A stretch of 23,784 nucleotides of DNA from JBDREF01 sp043820045 (GCA_043820045.1 JBDREF010000390.1:1-23784); one strand, 5' to 3'; shown: positions 8,511 through 16,813, numbered from the stretch's first letter. Translations and numbers: made by a program. Notes: a model not told the origin generated them from the letters alone.

Positions 8511-9857
8511 GTGTACAAAGTTACTCTTGCAATCAGGTACTTGCTGAAACGCCGCATAGCATATTTTGCGGTGCTGGCGGTCGCGCTGTGCGTTTTCATC
8601 GTCGTGGTGGTGATGACCGTAATGACCGGGCGGGTATCCGGTTTCAAACAGAAGAACTACAACATCACCGGCGATTGCGTCATCGGTACGGAGTCGTTAG
8701 TGGGCTTTGCTTACTATGAAGACCTTGTCGAAACGCTCGATAACGCAGACTTTGTCGAAGGCCTCTCGCCGGTCATAAAAAGCTATGGGCTGATAAACCG
8801 CATGGGCTCGGAGCGCGACGGCGTCGAAATAATGGGCATCGATCCCGTCAGGCACAGCCGGGCGACCGGCTTCGGGAATACCCTGTGCTACCATAACGAC
8901 GAACCGTCCAGGGCGTTCGAGCCGGCGTACGACCCGAACCTGCCCGGCTGCATAATGGGCAGCGACCTGGACCTTAAGCCGGACGCTGACAGCAGATATG
9001 GCCCGCAGGTAAGCCCCGAACGGATGGGCTACTCCGTAAGCTGCTTCCCGCTGACGGCAAAAGGCGCCCCGGCCCAGGCCGGCACGGGCATGGTCAATAC
9101 GAAGACTTTCTATTACAGCGATTACTCGGAAAGCGGCGTGCCCAGGGTGGACGGCGCAGTGGTTTATTTGCCGTTCGAGCCGGCACAACAGCTTTGCGGC
9201 ATGTCAGGGCCCGTCAAGCGAGCAAACGCCATCCATATAAAATTCAAGCCCGGCGTCAGGCTCGAAGACGGGTGCGAAAAAGTCGCTTCGATCTGGCAAA
9301 GCTTCAAGCAGGCAAAGTCCGACGAGCCGCAGGCATACTTGCTGGATACCGTGAGAGTGCAAAGCTGGAAAGACTACAGGCGAGAGTCCATCGCGCCAAT
9401 GGAGAAGGAGCAGACGGTGATGATCGTCATGTTCGCTTTCGTGGCGGTTGTGGTGGTTTTCATAGTCTTTGTTGTTTTCTATATGGTAATCAGCCACAAG
9501 AGTAAAGACATCGGGATACTGAAGAGCATAGGTGTTTCGAGCTTGAATGTCGCCGGACTTTTTTCAGGTTTCGCTTTTTTGGTGGGCCTTTTGGGCTCCT
9601 GTATCGGCACGTTCGCGGCACTATTGTTCCTGAGAAACATGAACCGGATAGAAGGCTGGCTTTTCGACCATTTTAGCTGGCAGCTCTTCGACAGGACGAT
9701 TTACGCCATAGGCGACATCCCAAGCCATGCCGAGCCCGGGATGCTTGCCATAATTGCTCTCTCGGCCATTGTGGCCTGTCTGGCCGGCGCGCTGGTTCCG
9801 AGCTGGCAGGCGGCCAGACAAAATCCGGCGGAAACATTACAGGTTAACCAATTGTGA
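8511..9857 (+). CDS. FtsX-type ABC permease, LolC/LolE-like (second of two)
   Basis: This is the partner permease, also 448 residues with the same four-helix plan: helix 1 at about 16-40, a periplasmic domain, then helices at about 304-328, 348-375 and 412-433. The N-terminus MYKVTLAIRYLLKRRIAYFAV parallels that of the upstream gene, but the periplasmic domains look clearly diverged, as expected for a heterodimeric LolC-LolE pair. It starts with GTG at 8511, with AGGTGA (8497-8502) at good spacing. It begins 50 nt after the first permease and its TGA at 9855-9857 is 8 nt before the ATPase start, so the three genes are very likely co-transcribed. I cannot say which permease is the LolC and which the LolE equivalent. 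Confidence 0.82.
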   Translation: MYKVTLAIRYLLKRRIAYFAVLAVALCVFIVVVVMTVMTGRVSGFKQKNYNITGDCVIGTESLVGFAYYEDLVETLDNADFVEGLSPVIKSYGLINRMGSERDGVEIMGIDPVRHSRATGFGNTLCYHNDEPSRAFEPAYDPNLPGCIMGSDLDLKPDADSRYGPQVSPERMGYSVSCFPLTAKGAPAQAGTGMVNTKTFYYSDYSESGVPRVDGAVVYLPFEPAQQLCGMSGPVKRANAIHIKFKPGVRLEDGCEKVASIWQSFKQAKSDEPQAYLLDTVRVQSWKDYRRESIAPMEKEQTVMIVMFAFVAVVVVFIVFVVFYMVISHKSKDIGILKSIGVSSLNVAGLFSGFAFLVGLLGSCIGTFAALLFLRNMNRIEGWLFDHFSWQLFDRTIYAIGDIPSHAEPGMLAIIALSAIVACLAGALVPSWQAARQNPAETLQVNQL

Positions 9858-9865
9858 TTGGCATT

Positions 9866-10564
9866 ATGAGCAAGAACGATTTCATACTAAAGGCCGAAGG
9901 ACTTCAGAAGTCTTATCGGATGGGCGCGACCAGGGTCACGGTCCTGAAAGGCGTTAATCTGGCCGTGAAGAAAGGCGAATTTGTGGCAATAGTCGGTGCC
10001 TCAGGCAGCGGCAAAAGCACACTTTTGCACATATTGGGCGCGTTGGACAGGCCCGACAAGGGCACCGTCACGTTTGAAAAACGCGATTTGGGCAGGTTCA
10101 GGGCCGGCGACCTAAATAGGTTCCGAAACAAAGCTGTCGGTTTTGTTTTTCAGTTCTACCATTTGCTGGACGAAATGAACGTTCTGGAGAACGTTTTCCT
10201 GCCGGCGATGGCGAGCAAAAGCGTAGTCGGCTGGTTCGCGTGCCGAAAATGGGCCAAACGCCGGGCCGGAGAATTGCTCGCCCAGCTTGGTCTGGCCGAG
10301 AGAGCTAAGCACAAGCCTTATCAGCTTTCGGGCGGGGAGAGGCAGAGAGTGGCCATCGGCAGGGCCCTGATGAATGAGCCGAGACTGCTTTTGGCCGACG
10401 AGCCGACAGGAAATCTTGACTCTGCGACAGGAAATGGTATCTTAGATATCTTGCAAAAACTGAACAGGGCCGGCCAGACAATTGTGATGGTGACCCACGA
10501 CGAAAGGATAGCACAAAGGGCTGGGCGAATAGTAACATTGGCCGACGGCAGGATAAAGGATTAG
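9866..10564 (+). CDS. lolD: ABC transporter ATPase, LolD-like
   Basis: The ATPase subunit of the lipoprotein-releasing transporter, on the cytoplasmic face, with 232 residues from ATG 9866. It has every expected motif: Walker A GASGSGKST (44-52), the Q-loop in VFQFYHLLDEMNVLENV, signature LSGGERQRVAIGRAL, Walker B LLLADEPTG, D-loop NLD, and H-loop VTHDE. FYHLLDEMNVLENVFLPAM matches the region that marks LolD/MacB-type ATPases, which act with FtsX-like permeases. A GTG at 9854 overlapping the previous stop by four bases (GTGA) is an alternative start that would add four residues and couple translation. Cell-division FtsE is a less likely identity because two LolC/E-type permeases precede it. 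Confidence 0.88.
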   Translation: MSKNDFILKAEGLQKSYRMGATRVTVLKGVNLAVKKGEFVAIVGASGSGKSTLLHILGALDRPDKGTVTFEKRDLGRFRAGDLNRFRNKAVGFVFQFYHLLDEMNVLENVFLPAMASKSVVGWFACRKWAKRRAGELLAQLGLAERAKHKPYQLSGGERQRVAIGRALMNEPRLLLADEPTGNLDSATGNGILDILQKLNRAGQTIVMVTHDERIAQRAGRIVTLADGRIKD

Positions 10565-10614
10565 CGCCTGGCACGTTCATACGGCATACCAGGGACGGGC
10601 ACGAGGATTCGATT

Positions 10615-11481
10615 ATGGCTCAGAAGATTTGGCTCGACGGCAAGCTTGTCGACCGGGAAGACGCAAAAATAACCGTTTTTGACCACGGACTGCTCTATGG
10701 CGACGGCGTTTTCGAAGGTATTCGCATCTATAGCGGCAGGATATTCGAGCTGGATGCGCATATCAGGAGACTTTATGAGTCGGCCAAGGCGATCCGTCTC
10801 GCCATCCCGATGAGCCAAAGCGAGCTTGCCGGGGCCACCCAGCAGACCGTCGATGCCAATGCACTCACCGAGGGCTATATTCGCCTGGTGGTTACCCGCG
10901 GAGTCGGTACGCTGGGACTAAACCCCTTCGTGTGCGCCAGCCCCTGTATCTTTATAATCGCCGACAAGATCCAGCTCTATCCCGAGGAGCTTTATGAAAA
11001 AGGGATGAGGCTGATCAGCGCAACGACGGTTCGTAATCATCCTCTGGCGATTCCGCCTCAGGCCAAGACCCTCAACTATCTCAATAACATCCTGGCCAAG
11101 ATTGAAGCCCTGGACAGCAATGTGCCCGAAGCAATCATGTATAACCACGAAGGATATGTCGCCGAAGCCAGCGGTGATAACGTTCTCATCGTAAAAGAGG
11201 GCGTGATCTATGCTCCACCGTCCGAGGCCGGCGCCCTGCCTGGAATAACGCGAAGCATAGTCATCAAACTGGCCAGAGAAGAGAACCTTCAAGTGGTCGA
11301 GAAAAACCTCACGAGATTCGATCTGTACGTTTGCGATGAGTTTTTTCTCACGGGCACCGCCGCCGAGGTTATAGGAATCGTTGAGATCGACGGAAGAACT
11401 ATCGGCGACGGCAGGCCCGGGCCCGTTACAAACCTGCTAAGGAAGAAATTCTTCGAATACGCCCACGGAAAGGAGAAGTAG
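10615..11481 (+). CDS. ilvE: Class IV aminotransferase, branched-chain amino acid type (IlvE-like)
   Basis: This 288-residue PLP enzyme of fold type IV should transfer the amino group between glutamate and branched-chain 2-oxo acids in the last step of valine, leucine and isoleucine synthesis. Marks: DHGLLYGDGVFEGIRIY at the N-terminus, GYIRLVVTRGVGTLGLNP, KTLNYLNN with the PLP-binding Lys151, the catalytic Glu184 in AEASGDNV, and LPGITRSIV, which holds the cofactor phosphate. The usual G of the EGSGEN motif is A here (EASGDN). D-amino acid aminotransferase and aminodeoxychorismate lyase share the fold; the motif set and length favour the branched-chain enzyme, but substrate cannot be fixed from sequence alone. 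ATG 10615 has GAGG upstream. It lies 50 nt after the LolD gene. Confidence 0.85.
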   Translation: MAQKIWLDGKLVDREDAKITVFDHGLLYGDGVFEGIRIYSGRIFELDAHIRRLYESAKAIRLAIPMSQSELAGATQQTVDANALTEGYIRLVVTRGVGTLGLNPFVCASPCIFIIADKIQLYPEELYEKGMRLISATTVRNHPLAIPPQAKTLNYLNNILAKIEALDSNVPEAIMYNHEGYVAEASGDNVLIVKEGVIYAPPSEAGALPGITRSIVIKLAREENLQVVEKNLTRFDLYVCDEFFLTGTAAEVIGIVEIDGRTIGDGRPGPVTNLLRKKFFEYAHGKEK

Positions 11482-11550
11482 CGGACAGCGGATTCAATTT
11501 GAGACTCGAAATCTGAAATCCGGAAACGAATTCGCTGCGCGTCAAATACC

Positions 11551-12609
11551 ATGCAGTTACCGGCACAAACCGACACCTCCGCTTCAGCCTCGCACGGCAA
11601 GTTTGCCGGTTTCAAGCTTATCGACGGCGAACTGGACCGGGTGAGAAAACTCATCGACAGGCAATTGACCGCGTCGGCCCCAGCCATGCCGCAGCTGGGA
11701 TTGCCCTCAAACATTCACAGGCCTGAAGATATCAGCCAACTGCTGGAGTATGTCAGCGTGCGCAGCGGCAAGATGATTCGTCCCGCCATGGTACTGCTCT
11801 GCGGCACGTGCTGCGGCAAAATCACGGACGAGCACATCAAGGTCGCAGCGATCATCGAGATGATTCACAACGCCACACTTCTGCACGACGACGTAATTGA
11901 CGAAGGCCGGAAACGGCGGGGTCAGCCGACGGTGAACAGTCTCTGCGGCAACGAGGCCGCCGTCTTATTGGGCGACTATTTGCTGAGCCATGTTTTCAAG
12001 ATGTGCGCTGAGCTGGAATCGAAGGTGGCCGGAGTGATCGCCACCGCTGCGGTGCGGTTGTGCGAAGGCGAACTGAGGCAGGTGACTCAAAGACATAACT
12101 GGCAACTAAGCGAATCGGAATACATCGACGTAATCACGGAGAAAAGTGCCGTACTTTTCAGCAGCGCCTGCTTCCTCGGCGGCTCCCTGGCGCAAGCCGA
12201 CGACGACCAGACCCGCTCGTTGGCTGAATTCGGTCTGAACGCCGGGATTGCTTTTCAGATTACCGATGATCTGCTCGACATAGTCGGCGATGAGAAAAAA
12301 ACGGGCAAGACGCTCGGCACCGACGTCGAAAAACACAAACTCACGCTGGCAGTCATACACCTTCTCAAGGCGGCGAACCAGAACGAAAAGACCAAAATAA
12401 TAGATTCGTATCTTGAGAGAAAAGACGCGGAGTGTGACAAGAAGGCCCTTGTAAAAATGCTGGATCGTTACGGCAGCCTTGAATATGCACGCTCTCGGGC
12501 GAAAGAATACGTCGACGCCGCGATAAGAGCGTTGGCCACCCTCAAATCAGGTGATGCAAAAGAGGCCTTGGCTGAAACAGCAAAATTCGTGGCCGGCCGA
12601 GTGATTTAG
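11551..12609 (+). CDS. Long-chain trans-polyprenyl diphosphate synthase
   Basis: This 352-residue all-helical enzyme adds isopentenyl units to an allylic diphosphate, making the side chain for a respiratory quinone. The two Asp-rich Mg-binding motifs are LLHDDVIDEGRKRRGQPT (DDVID at 113-117) and QITDDLLDIVGD (DDLLD at 239-243), with SGKMIRPAM and GDYLLSHVF as further family marks. The fifth residue before the first motif is a small Ala, which in this family fits a long product such as octaprenyl or similar rather than farnesyl; that length call is an inference. The Shine-Dalgarno sequence before ATG 11551 is weak, and the first 30 or so residues are low-complexity, so the true start may be slightly different. 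It ends 25 nt from the convergent cytochrome gene, with no terminator visible between them. Confidence 0.87.
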   Translation: MQLPAQTDTSASASHGKFAGFKLIDGELDRVRKLIDRQLTASAPAMPQLGLPSNIHRPEDISQLLEYVSVRSGKMIRPAMVLLCGTCCGKITDEHIKVAAIIEMIHNATLLHDDVIDEGRKRRGQPTVNSLCGNEAAVLLGDYLLSHVFKMCAELESKVAGVIATAAVRLCEGELRQVTQRHNWQLSESEYIDVITEKSAVLFSSACFLGGSLAQADDDQTRSLAEFGLNAGIAFQITDDLLDIVGDEKKTGKTLGTDVEKHKLTLAVIHLLKAANQNEKTKIIDSYLERKDAECDKKALVKMLDRYGSLEYARSRAKEYVDAAIRALATLKSGDAKEALAETAKFVAGRVI

Positions 12610-12634
12610 TTCTGAAAACGTCTCTGCCTTCGCT

Positions 12635-13276
12635 CTAATGCTTCCCGTAGTTCATCACGGTTCCGCTGCGCTGGGCCATTATGTATGCTTCCAGAGCCCG
12701 CATACGCGGATCATCCGGCCCCAGACGCTTGCCGCGAACCGGATGCTCGATGCACCAGTTGATCATGTCCCTCAAGAGCGCTGAGCGGCCCAACTGAGAC
12801 TGGAATTTGGGATACGTTTCCGGATGAGTATTGGCCGCGTGCGGGTGGCACATGTCACACGAAACGGCAACGGTGCTCCCCAGCAAATCAGCGCTGTGGA
12901 AAATGCGCGAACCTTCAACGACGAACTTCTCGGTCTCCCGCGCCCATATCAGAAGGTCTCGCTGCGTAGGCTGGCCGTAAGTATGTCCCTCGGCCTGATC
13001 GCCTTCCAACAGTGAAGAATTGTCGGCGGGCGGCTTGAGCATGTGCCTCTCTTTTTCTTCGGCCACCCAGTTTCGATCAGGGTGATCGCGCTTCCACTGG
13101 TCCATGAGTGAATCTGCGAGCACCTGCCCGCCGGCGCTCTTTGCGATGGTGGTCTTGCCGCCGTCACAGGTTGTCACTTCGACCTTATCACTGCACCCGG
13201 CGAGCATCACAGCCCCTGCGCAGGTTGCACAGAGCAGCGTCAATCTGATATAAGAAATAGCAGATGTTTTTTCCAT
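12635..13276 (-). CDS. Mono-heme cytochrome c lipoprotein (SoxA/TsdA-like region)
   Basis: The product has 213 residues. A signal peptide ends in the lipobox LAGC, with Cys28 as the lipid-bearing residue, so it is anchored to a membrane facing the periplasm. One heme-attachment site, CDMCH (140-144), is followed by a region (YPKFQSQLGR, LRDMINWCIEHP, MRALEAYIM) like the C-terminal domains of SoxA/TsdA-type cytochromes as I recall them. It should pass electrons, probably with the di-heme peroxidase encoded in the same operon. ATG 13276 was chosen because AAGGAG is at ideal spacing and the signal peptide follows at once; the frame continues 44 codons upstream without such features. It is the last gene of the operon, 19 nt after the phosphoesterase. 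The redox partner and substrate are unknown. Confidence 0.8.
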   Translation of the reverse strand: MEKTSAISYIRLTLLCATCAGAVMLAGCSDKVEVTTCDGGKTTIAKSAGGQVLADSLMDQWKRDHPDRNWVAEEKERHMLKPPADNSSLLEGDQAEGHTYGQPTQRDLLIWARETEKFVVEGSRIFHSADLLGSTVAVSCDMCHPHAANTHPETYPKFQSQLGRSALLRDMINWCIEHPVRGKRLGPDDPRMRALEAYIMAQRSGTVMNYGKH

Positions 13277-13295
13277 GGCGATCTCCTTGATGGTC

Positions 13296-14423
13296 CTAAT
13301 AGCTGGCAAGGTTGGGTTTTGGCGGCACGCCCTCTGCGCCCCAACTTGCGGTGTAAGCTCTGCCGATTGTGATAGGCTTGCGGTTCCACAGGTTGTAAAC
13401 CTTGTCAACCAACCCGTCGGCTTTTACGTGTACTTCGCCGTCGCCACAGCCATCGTTGGGATTGAACGGGTCAGGACGGTTCATCTCGATGGTCAGCTCC
13501 GGCATTCCCTCCGGGGCGTACGGCCACGGCCAGGCCGTAGATAACATGCCGTGGAAATGAATATTCCCGATACGGTTTGTCAGCAATTGATGGGTGTGGC
13601 CGTGGATGACCACAACCCGCTTAAACCGCTTCAAAATCGCCTGAACCTCTTCGGCGTCGTCAGTCCAGAAATTCCAATTTTTGTAGAGCTTGTACAGAGG
13701 TGAGTGTGAGAAGACTATGATCGGCGTATCATCTCCGTAGCCGGCCAGGTCGTTCCTGAGCCACTCTCGCTGGGGCTCGCCGACCGAGAAGGGGCTCTGT
13801 ACGCCGTTGTCCAGCCCGGCCACGGTCATCATTCGCTCCATCGGTGTCAATCCTCGCCCGGTCCAGAAATCCTTCTCAACAACGCTGTTAAGAGTGACAA
13901 AGTGGATTCCCTTGTGGTCCCACGAGTAAATAGGCTCCCCGAACAGGTCGCGCCATTTCCGGCCCAGGTCAAAGTACCAATCATGCTCCCCGACCATTAC
14001 CTTCAAAGGGGCCTTGACATTCCTGATGATTTGGGCGCCCAGATCAAGCTCTCTGGGCTGGCCAAGCTGGGCCAGGTCGCCGCCGTAAAACACGAAGTCC
14101 GGCTGAGGGTCCAAGTTGTTGATGTCTTCCACGGCGCGCAGAATCGACCTGACGAAGCGGTCGTTGATTTTCTTTTCATAGAGATGCGAATCGGAGATAT
14201 AGGCGAACCGAAACGCAGTGTCCGGGCCCGAAGAACCCATATCCTGCGCTACACTGACCGACTGGAACGCCGAATATCTCGTCAGCCCGGACGCCGCGGC
14301 TGCGCCTGCCGCTGCAGCCGAGACCTTCAGAAAGGACCGGCGGTCGAGGTTCTTCAGACCGTCGAAGAACTCCTGCCGTTGTTCCATGTACTTGGTTTCG
14401 ATACTCTTGAACTTTGGTTTCAT
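13296..14423 (-). CDS. Tat-exported calcineurin-like metallophosphoesterase
   Basis: The product has 375 residues. DRRSFLK (27-33) followed by an Ala-rich stretch is a twin-arginine signal, so the protein is exported folded, with its metals. The phosphoesterase motifs appear in order: DSH (Asp78, His80), YGGD (Asp116), GEHD (145-148), FSHSP and GHTHQ. The third motif is normally GNH(D/E); here the metal-binding Asn is replaced by Glu. The substrate is unknown; nucleotides or phosphate esters are family possibilities. ATG 14423 has AAGGAGC upstream at good spacing, whereas an in-frame start 20 codons upstream lies next to the previous gene's stop and lacks a ribosome site. It sits between the peroxidase (43-nt gap) and cytochrome (19-nt gap) genes and is surely co-transcribed with them. 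Confidence 0.85.
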   Translation of the reverse strand: MKPKFKSIETKYMEQRQEFFDGLKNLDRRSFLKVSAAAAGAAAASGLTRYSAFQSVSVAQDMGSSGPDTAFRFAYISDSHLYEKKINDRFVRSILRAVEDINNLDPQPDFVFYGGDLAQLGQPRELDLGAQIIRNVKAPLKVMVGEHDWYFDLGRKWRDLFGEPIYSWDHKGIHFVTLNSVVEKDFWTGRGLTPMERMMTVAGLDNGVQSPFSVGEPQREWLRNDLAGYGDDTPIIVFSHSPLYKLYKNWNFWTDDAEEVQAILKRFKRVVVIHGHTHQLLTNRIGNIHFHGMLSTAWPWPYAPEGMPELTIEMNRPDPFNPNDGCGDGEVHVKADGLVDKVYNLWNRKPITIGRAYTASWGAEGVPPKPNLASY

Positions 14424-14466
14424 GAGTCGCTCCTTGTTACTTCTCCGCTTTCTGCACGCCGTGCGC

Positions 14467-15786
14467 CTATTTCTCGAAGGCAAGCTTCACGCGGAAAGCC
14501 ATATCGTCGTCCCGCAACGGACGTTTCTTCCGGGCCTGTGCTTTCTGGCTCTTGAACTGCCTCACGTTCTCCCCGGCAAAGCGCTCGTCGGTAAGGGTAA
14601 ACAGAAACGCAACGACTTGATCTATCTCATCGTCCGTCAACGCCAACGGCTCCATGCCTCCGTCAAGGAACAGATTCTCCTCGCCTCCCTTGTTGTAGTG
14701 GTCCATCACATCCCAGAGTGTCTCTATCGAGCCGTCGTGCATGTAGGGAGGAGTAATTCCAATATTCAGCAGAATGGAAGTGCGAAATGTTCCTATATCC
14801 GAACGATTCTTCGTAACCATGAACCGCCCCAGTTCGCTCATGTCGGTGCTCAGGGCCAATTCGTCCAGTTTTTGCTCCGAAGGATCTTCGGCCATCACTT
14901 TCAAGGCCTTCTTTGCCAGAGCCTCGAAGTCCTGGTGCCGCGCCGAGACGCCGATGTTGTGGAAGCGGTTGTCGGTTCCGAGCGGATTCGACGGACTCAT
15001 GGGGTGGCAGCTCATGCAGCGGGCTTTTTCATTGAACAGCACCCAGCCATCTTGGGCATCGGGGGAAATAGCATTCTTGTCCCCGGCCAGAAAACGCCGG
15101 AACGGCGAGTCAACAAAGACCAGCGTCCGCTCGAAAGCGGCAATCGCCCTGCCGATGTCGTCGTAGTTCACAGCCCTGCCGTACGCCTTCCTGAAAGCGG
15201 TCTGATACTCGGCATCATCGCGAATGGCATTCACAGCGGCATCTCCATCGGGCATACCCATTTCCACGGGATTTACAATCGGCAACTTAGCCTGGTCCTC
15301 GAGCGTGGGCGCGCGGCCATCGAGAAACAGCGTTTGCAGCAGTGTGACATTCAGCGTCGTCGGCGCATTGCGACGGCCGTGCTGCTCTTTGATACCCTCC
15401 GAAACCGGCAACTGGTCCGTGAATCCGCGGGTCACATCATGGCAGGTCGCGCATGCGACAGTGCCGTCAGCCGACAAACGCTTCTCAAAGTAGAGTTTTC
15501 GGCCCAAAGCGACGCGCTCCGGCGTCATAGCGTTGTCGTCTGGAATGAACGCTTCCCAGACGACCGCATCGAAACCGGCCGGGGCCTTGCTAACATCCAC
15601 CGGCGCCAGGAGTTGGCCCAGATGCTTGTTCTGGAATTCCATAGTGGCGGCGCCGTGCTCGCCCTTTGGCACCTCCGCGGAAATTGCAGCCGGTGTGTTC
15701 CTGAACGGCGAAAAAACCACGCTTATCAATACTATTAGGTGGATCTCCGGCCGCCGGCTGTACGAAAGAACCCTTCTGAAATTCAT
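14467..15786 (-). CDS. Di-heme cytochrome c peroxidase / MauG-family protein
   Basis: The 439-residue exported protein has a hydrophobic N-terminus (IHLIVLISVVF, about 15-25) likely to be a signal peptide, and two heme c sites, CATCH (112-116) and CMSCH (257-261), spaced as in bacterial di-heme peroxidases. Other family marks are RVALGRKLYFEKRLSADGTVAC, RRNAPTTLN, FLDGRAPTLEDQA, AFERTL, FRTSILLNI and TPPYMHDGSIETLWDV. Such enzymes either reduce hydrogen peroxide with electrons from a small cytochrome or oxidise protein side chains (MauG type); sequence alone does not decide. The last 30 residues form a basic tail (KSQKAQARKKRPLRDDD) beyond the usual end. ATG 15786 has AGAGGGG upstream. It is the first gene of the three-gene minus-strand operon, about 95 nt from a good promoter. 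Confidence 0.9.
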   Translation of the reverse strand: MNFRRVLSYSRRPEIHLIVLISVVFSPFRNTPAAISAEVPKGEHGAATMEFQNKHLGQLLAPVDVSKAPAGFDAVVWEAFIPDDNAMTPERVALGRKLYFEKRLSADGTVACATCHDVTRGFTDQLPVSEGIKEQHGRRNAPTTLNVTLLQTLFLDGRAPTLEDQAKLPIVNPVEMGMPDGDAAVNAIRDDAEYQTAFRKAYGRAVNYDDIGRAIAAFERTLVFVDSPFRRFLAGDKNAISPDAQDGWVLFNEKARCMSCHPMSPSNPLGTDNRFHNIGVSARHQDFEALAKKALKVMAEDPSEQKLDELALSTDMSELGRFMVTKNRSDIGTFRTSILLNIGITPPYMHDGSIETLWDVMDHYNKGGEENLFLDGGMEPLALTDDEIDQVVAFLFTLTDERFAGENVRQFKSQKAQARKKRPLRDDDMAFRVKLAFEK

Positions 15787-15886
15787 GGTAAACCCCTCTT
15801 AATTGAACCATTTAGGAGACAAGCGGCTCAGAATCTGTGATAGCTTTTTCATCTACTAAGTAAGGTCGAACCGCAGAACAACAAGC

Positions 15887-15914
15887 ATTTTAGCACGCAA
15901 TACCATCCGGTCAA
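15887..15914 (-). promoter_or_regulatory. Sigma70-like promoter of the peroxidase-phosphoesterase-cytochrome operon
   Basis: Read on the minus strand, TTGACC (15914-15909) is followed by a 16-nt spacer and TAAAAT (15892-15887). Each box matches the housekeeping consensus at five of six positions. Transcription would start near 15880, giving a leader of about 94 nt before the peroxidase ATG at 15786. I saw no clear operator in it. Confidence 0.55.
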
Positions 15915-15936
15915 CCGTTTTGTTCATGGTTTTTAA

Positions 15937-15970
15937 CAAAAAAAGGCCGATCTTCTAAGACCGGCCTTTT
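15937..15970 (-). terminator. Rho-independent terminator of the outer-membrane protein gene
   Basis: The arms AAAAGGCCG (15941-15949) and CGGCCTTTT (15962-15970) form a 9-bp stem, extended inward past one mismatch by TCT/AGA. On the minus strand the stem ends in a run of seven T (15938-15944). It lies 30 nt beyond the stop of the gene at 16001-16813 and separates it from the cytochrome operon, whose promoter starts just downstream. Confidence 0.85.
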
Positions 15971-16000
15971 CTTTCATACATAGTGACCGTCTTGCCGGTC

Positions 16001-16813
16001 CTAAAACTCGCATTTCACGCCAAGTGTAAGCCATGTTTCATCCTTGTCGTCGTTGATGGAACTATCCATAGTTACCTGATGGTATAGACCCGGGGTGAAG
16101 CTCAGATTGTCGGCAAGAGTGAAATCTGTGGAGATACCGAAGAGAAGGTGCGACCAGTCATGATCGGCGCCCGCCACAAGCATTCCATCGTTGTACATTG
16201 TCTCGGCCGACAGATGCAGCGTTTGCTCCGGAGTATCCGGCAGAATACCCGACACGGTCCAGTCATAGCCGACTGCGAAAATGTGTGCCCACCCTGAGAT
16301 GTCCCTGGCACCCGCCGCAGTCTCGCTCTCCGAAGGCCACATGTGAACAATAGTGTAACTTGGGACGGTACCGAACGGGCAGATGTCCGGCCAGGAAGCT
16401 GATGCAAAGAGTTCCTGCCAGTCTGCGCCGACCCCGGTGGTAGGATGTCCCGGTCTGGGTGCGTCCGGGAAATTGTAGTACACCCAGCCGACGCGCCAGT
16501 CGGTGACATAAGATTCACCGGAGTCAAGCCGGCTGCCATAGTACAGGGAGTAGTCCCAGCGTTCCCAATCCTCAAAGCCGCTCGCGTTTGCCCTGTGTCC
16601 CATGACCTGGATTCCAAGTCCCGTGCCGCCCAAATCCAAATCAAGGGTCGGCTGGATACCACTCTTGTCCCCAAACCAATCATGGCCTCGCCACAGGAAC
16701 TTTCCCTGGTACGTCAAATCAAACGAACCGTGCAGTTCGCCATCCTGGGCCGCGGCGAAACCCGCCGCACCAAACAGGATTACGACAGCTAACAAAATTC
16801 CTTCTTTCTTCAT
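16001..16813 (-). CDS. Putative outer-membrane beta-barrel protein (TorF/Gcw_chp-like)
   Basis: This 270-residue protein begins with a signal peptide (MKKEGILLAVVILFGAAG, cut near AAA-Q at 22-23). The mature part is made of short amphipathic strands with many aromatics: LTYQGKFLWRGHDW near the start, then DYSLYYGSRL, FAVGYDWTVSG, LLFGISTDFTL. It ends in Phe, as many barrel proteins do for BAM recognition. The opening with YxGKFLWRG recalls the small putative-porin group TorF/Gcw_chp; that match is from memory and the function (porin or channel) is inferred. ATG 16813 has AAAGGAGATG at ideal spacing. It stands alone between the divergent rarA operon and a strong terminator, so it is probably monocistronic and well expressed. 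Confidence 0.7.
   Translation of the reverse strand: MKKEGILLAVVILFGAAGFAAAQDGELHGSFDLTYQGKFLWRGHDWFGDKSGIQPTLDLDLGGTGLGIQVMGHRANASGFEDWERWDYSLYYGSRLDSGESYVTDWRVGWVYYNFPDAPRPGHPTTGVGADWQELFASASWPDICPFGTVPSYTIVHMWPSESETAAGARDISGWAHIFAVGYDWTVSGILPDTPEQTLHLSAETMYNDGMLVAGADHDWSHLLFGISTDFTLADNLSFTPGLYHQVTMDSSINDDKDETWLTLGVKCEF

Noticed and set aside
12610..12634. Bidirectional terminator between the convergent prenyl synthase and cytochrome genes
   Set aside because: The 25-nt gap has no inverted repeat with a T-run.
14218..15738. 506-codon open frame on the plus strand opposite the phosphoesterase and peroxidase genes
   Set aside because: It crosses two well-supported minus-strand genes and their gap, has no recognisable domain or ribosome site, and is explained by the GC-rich third codon positions of the real genes.
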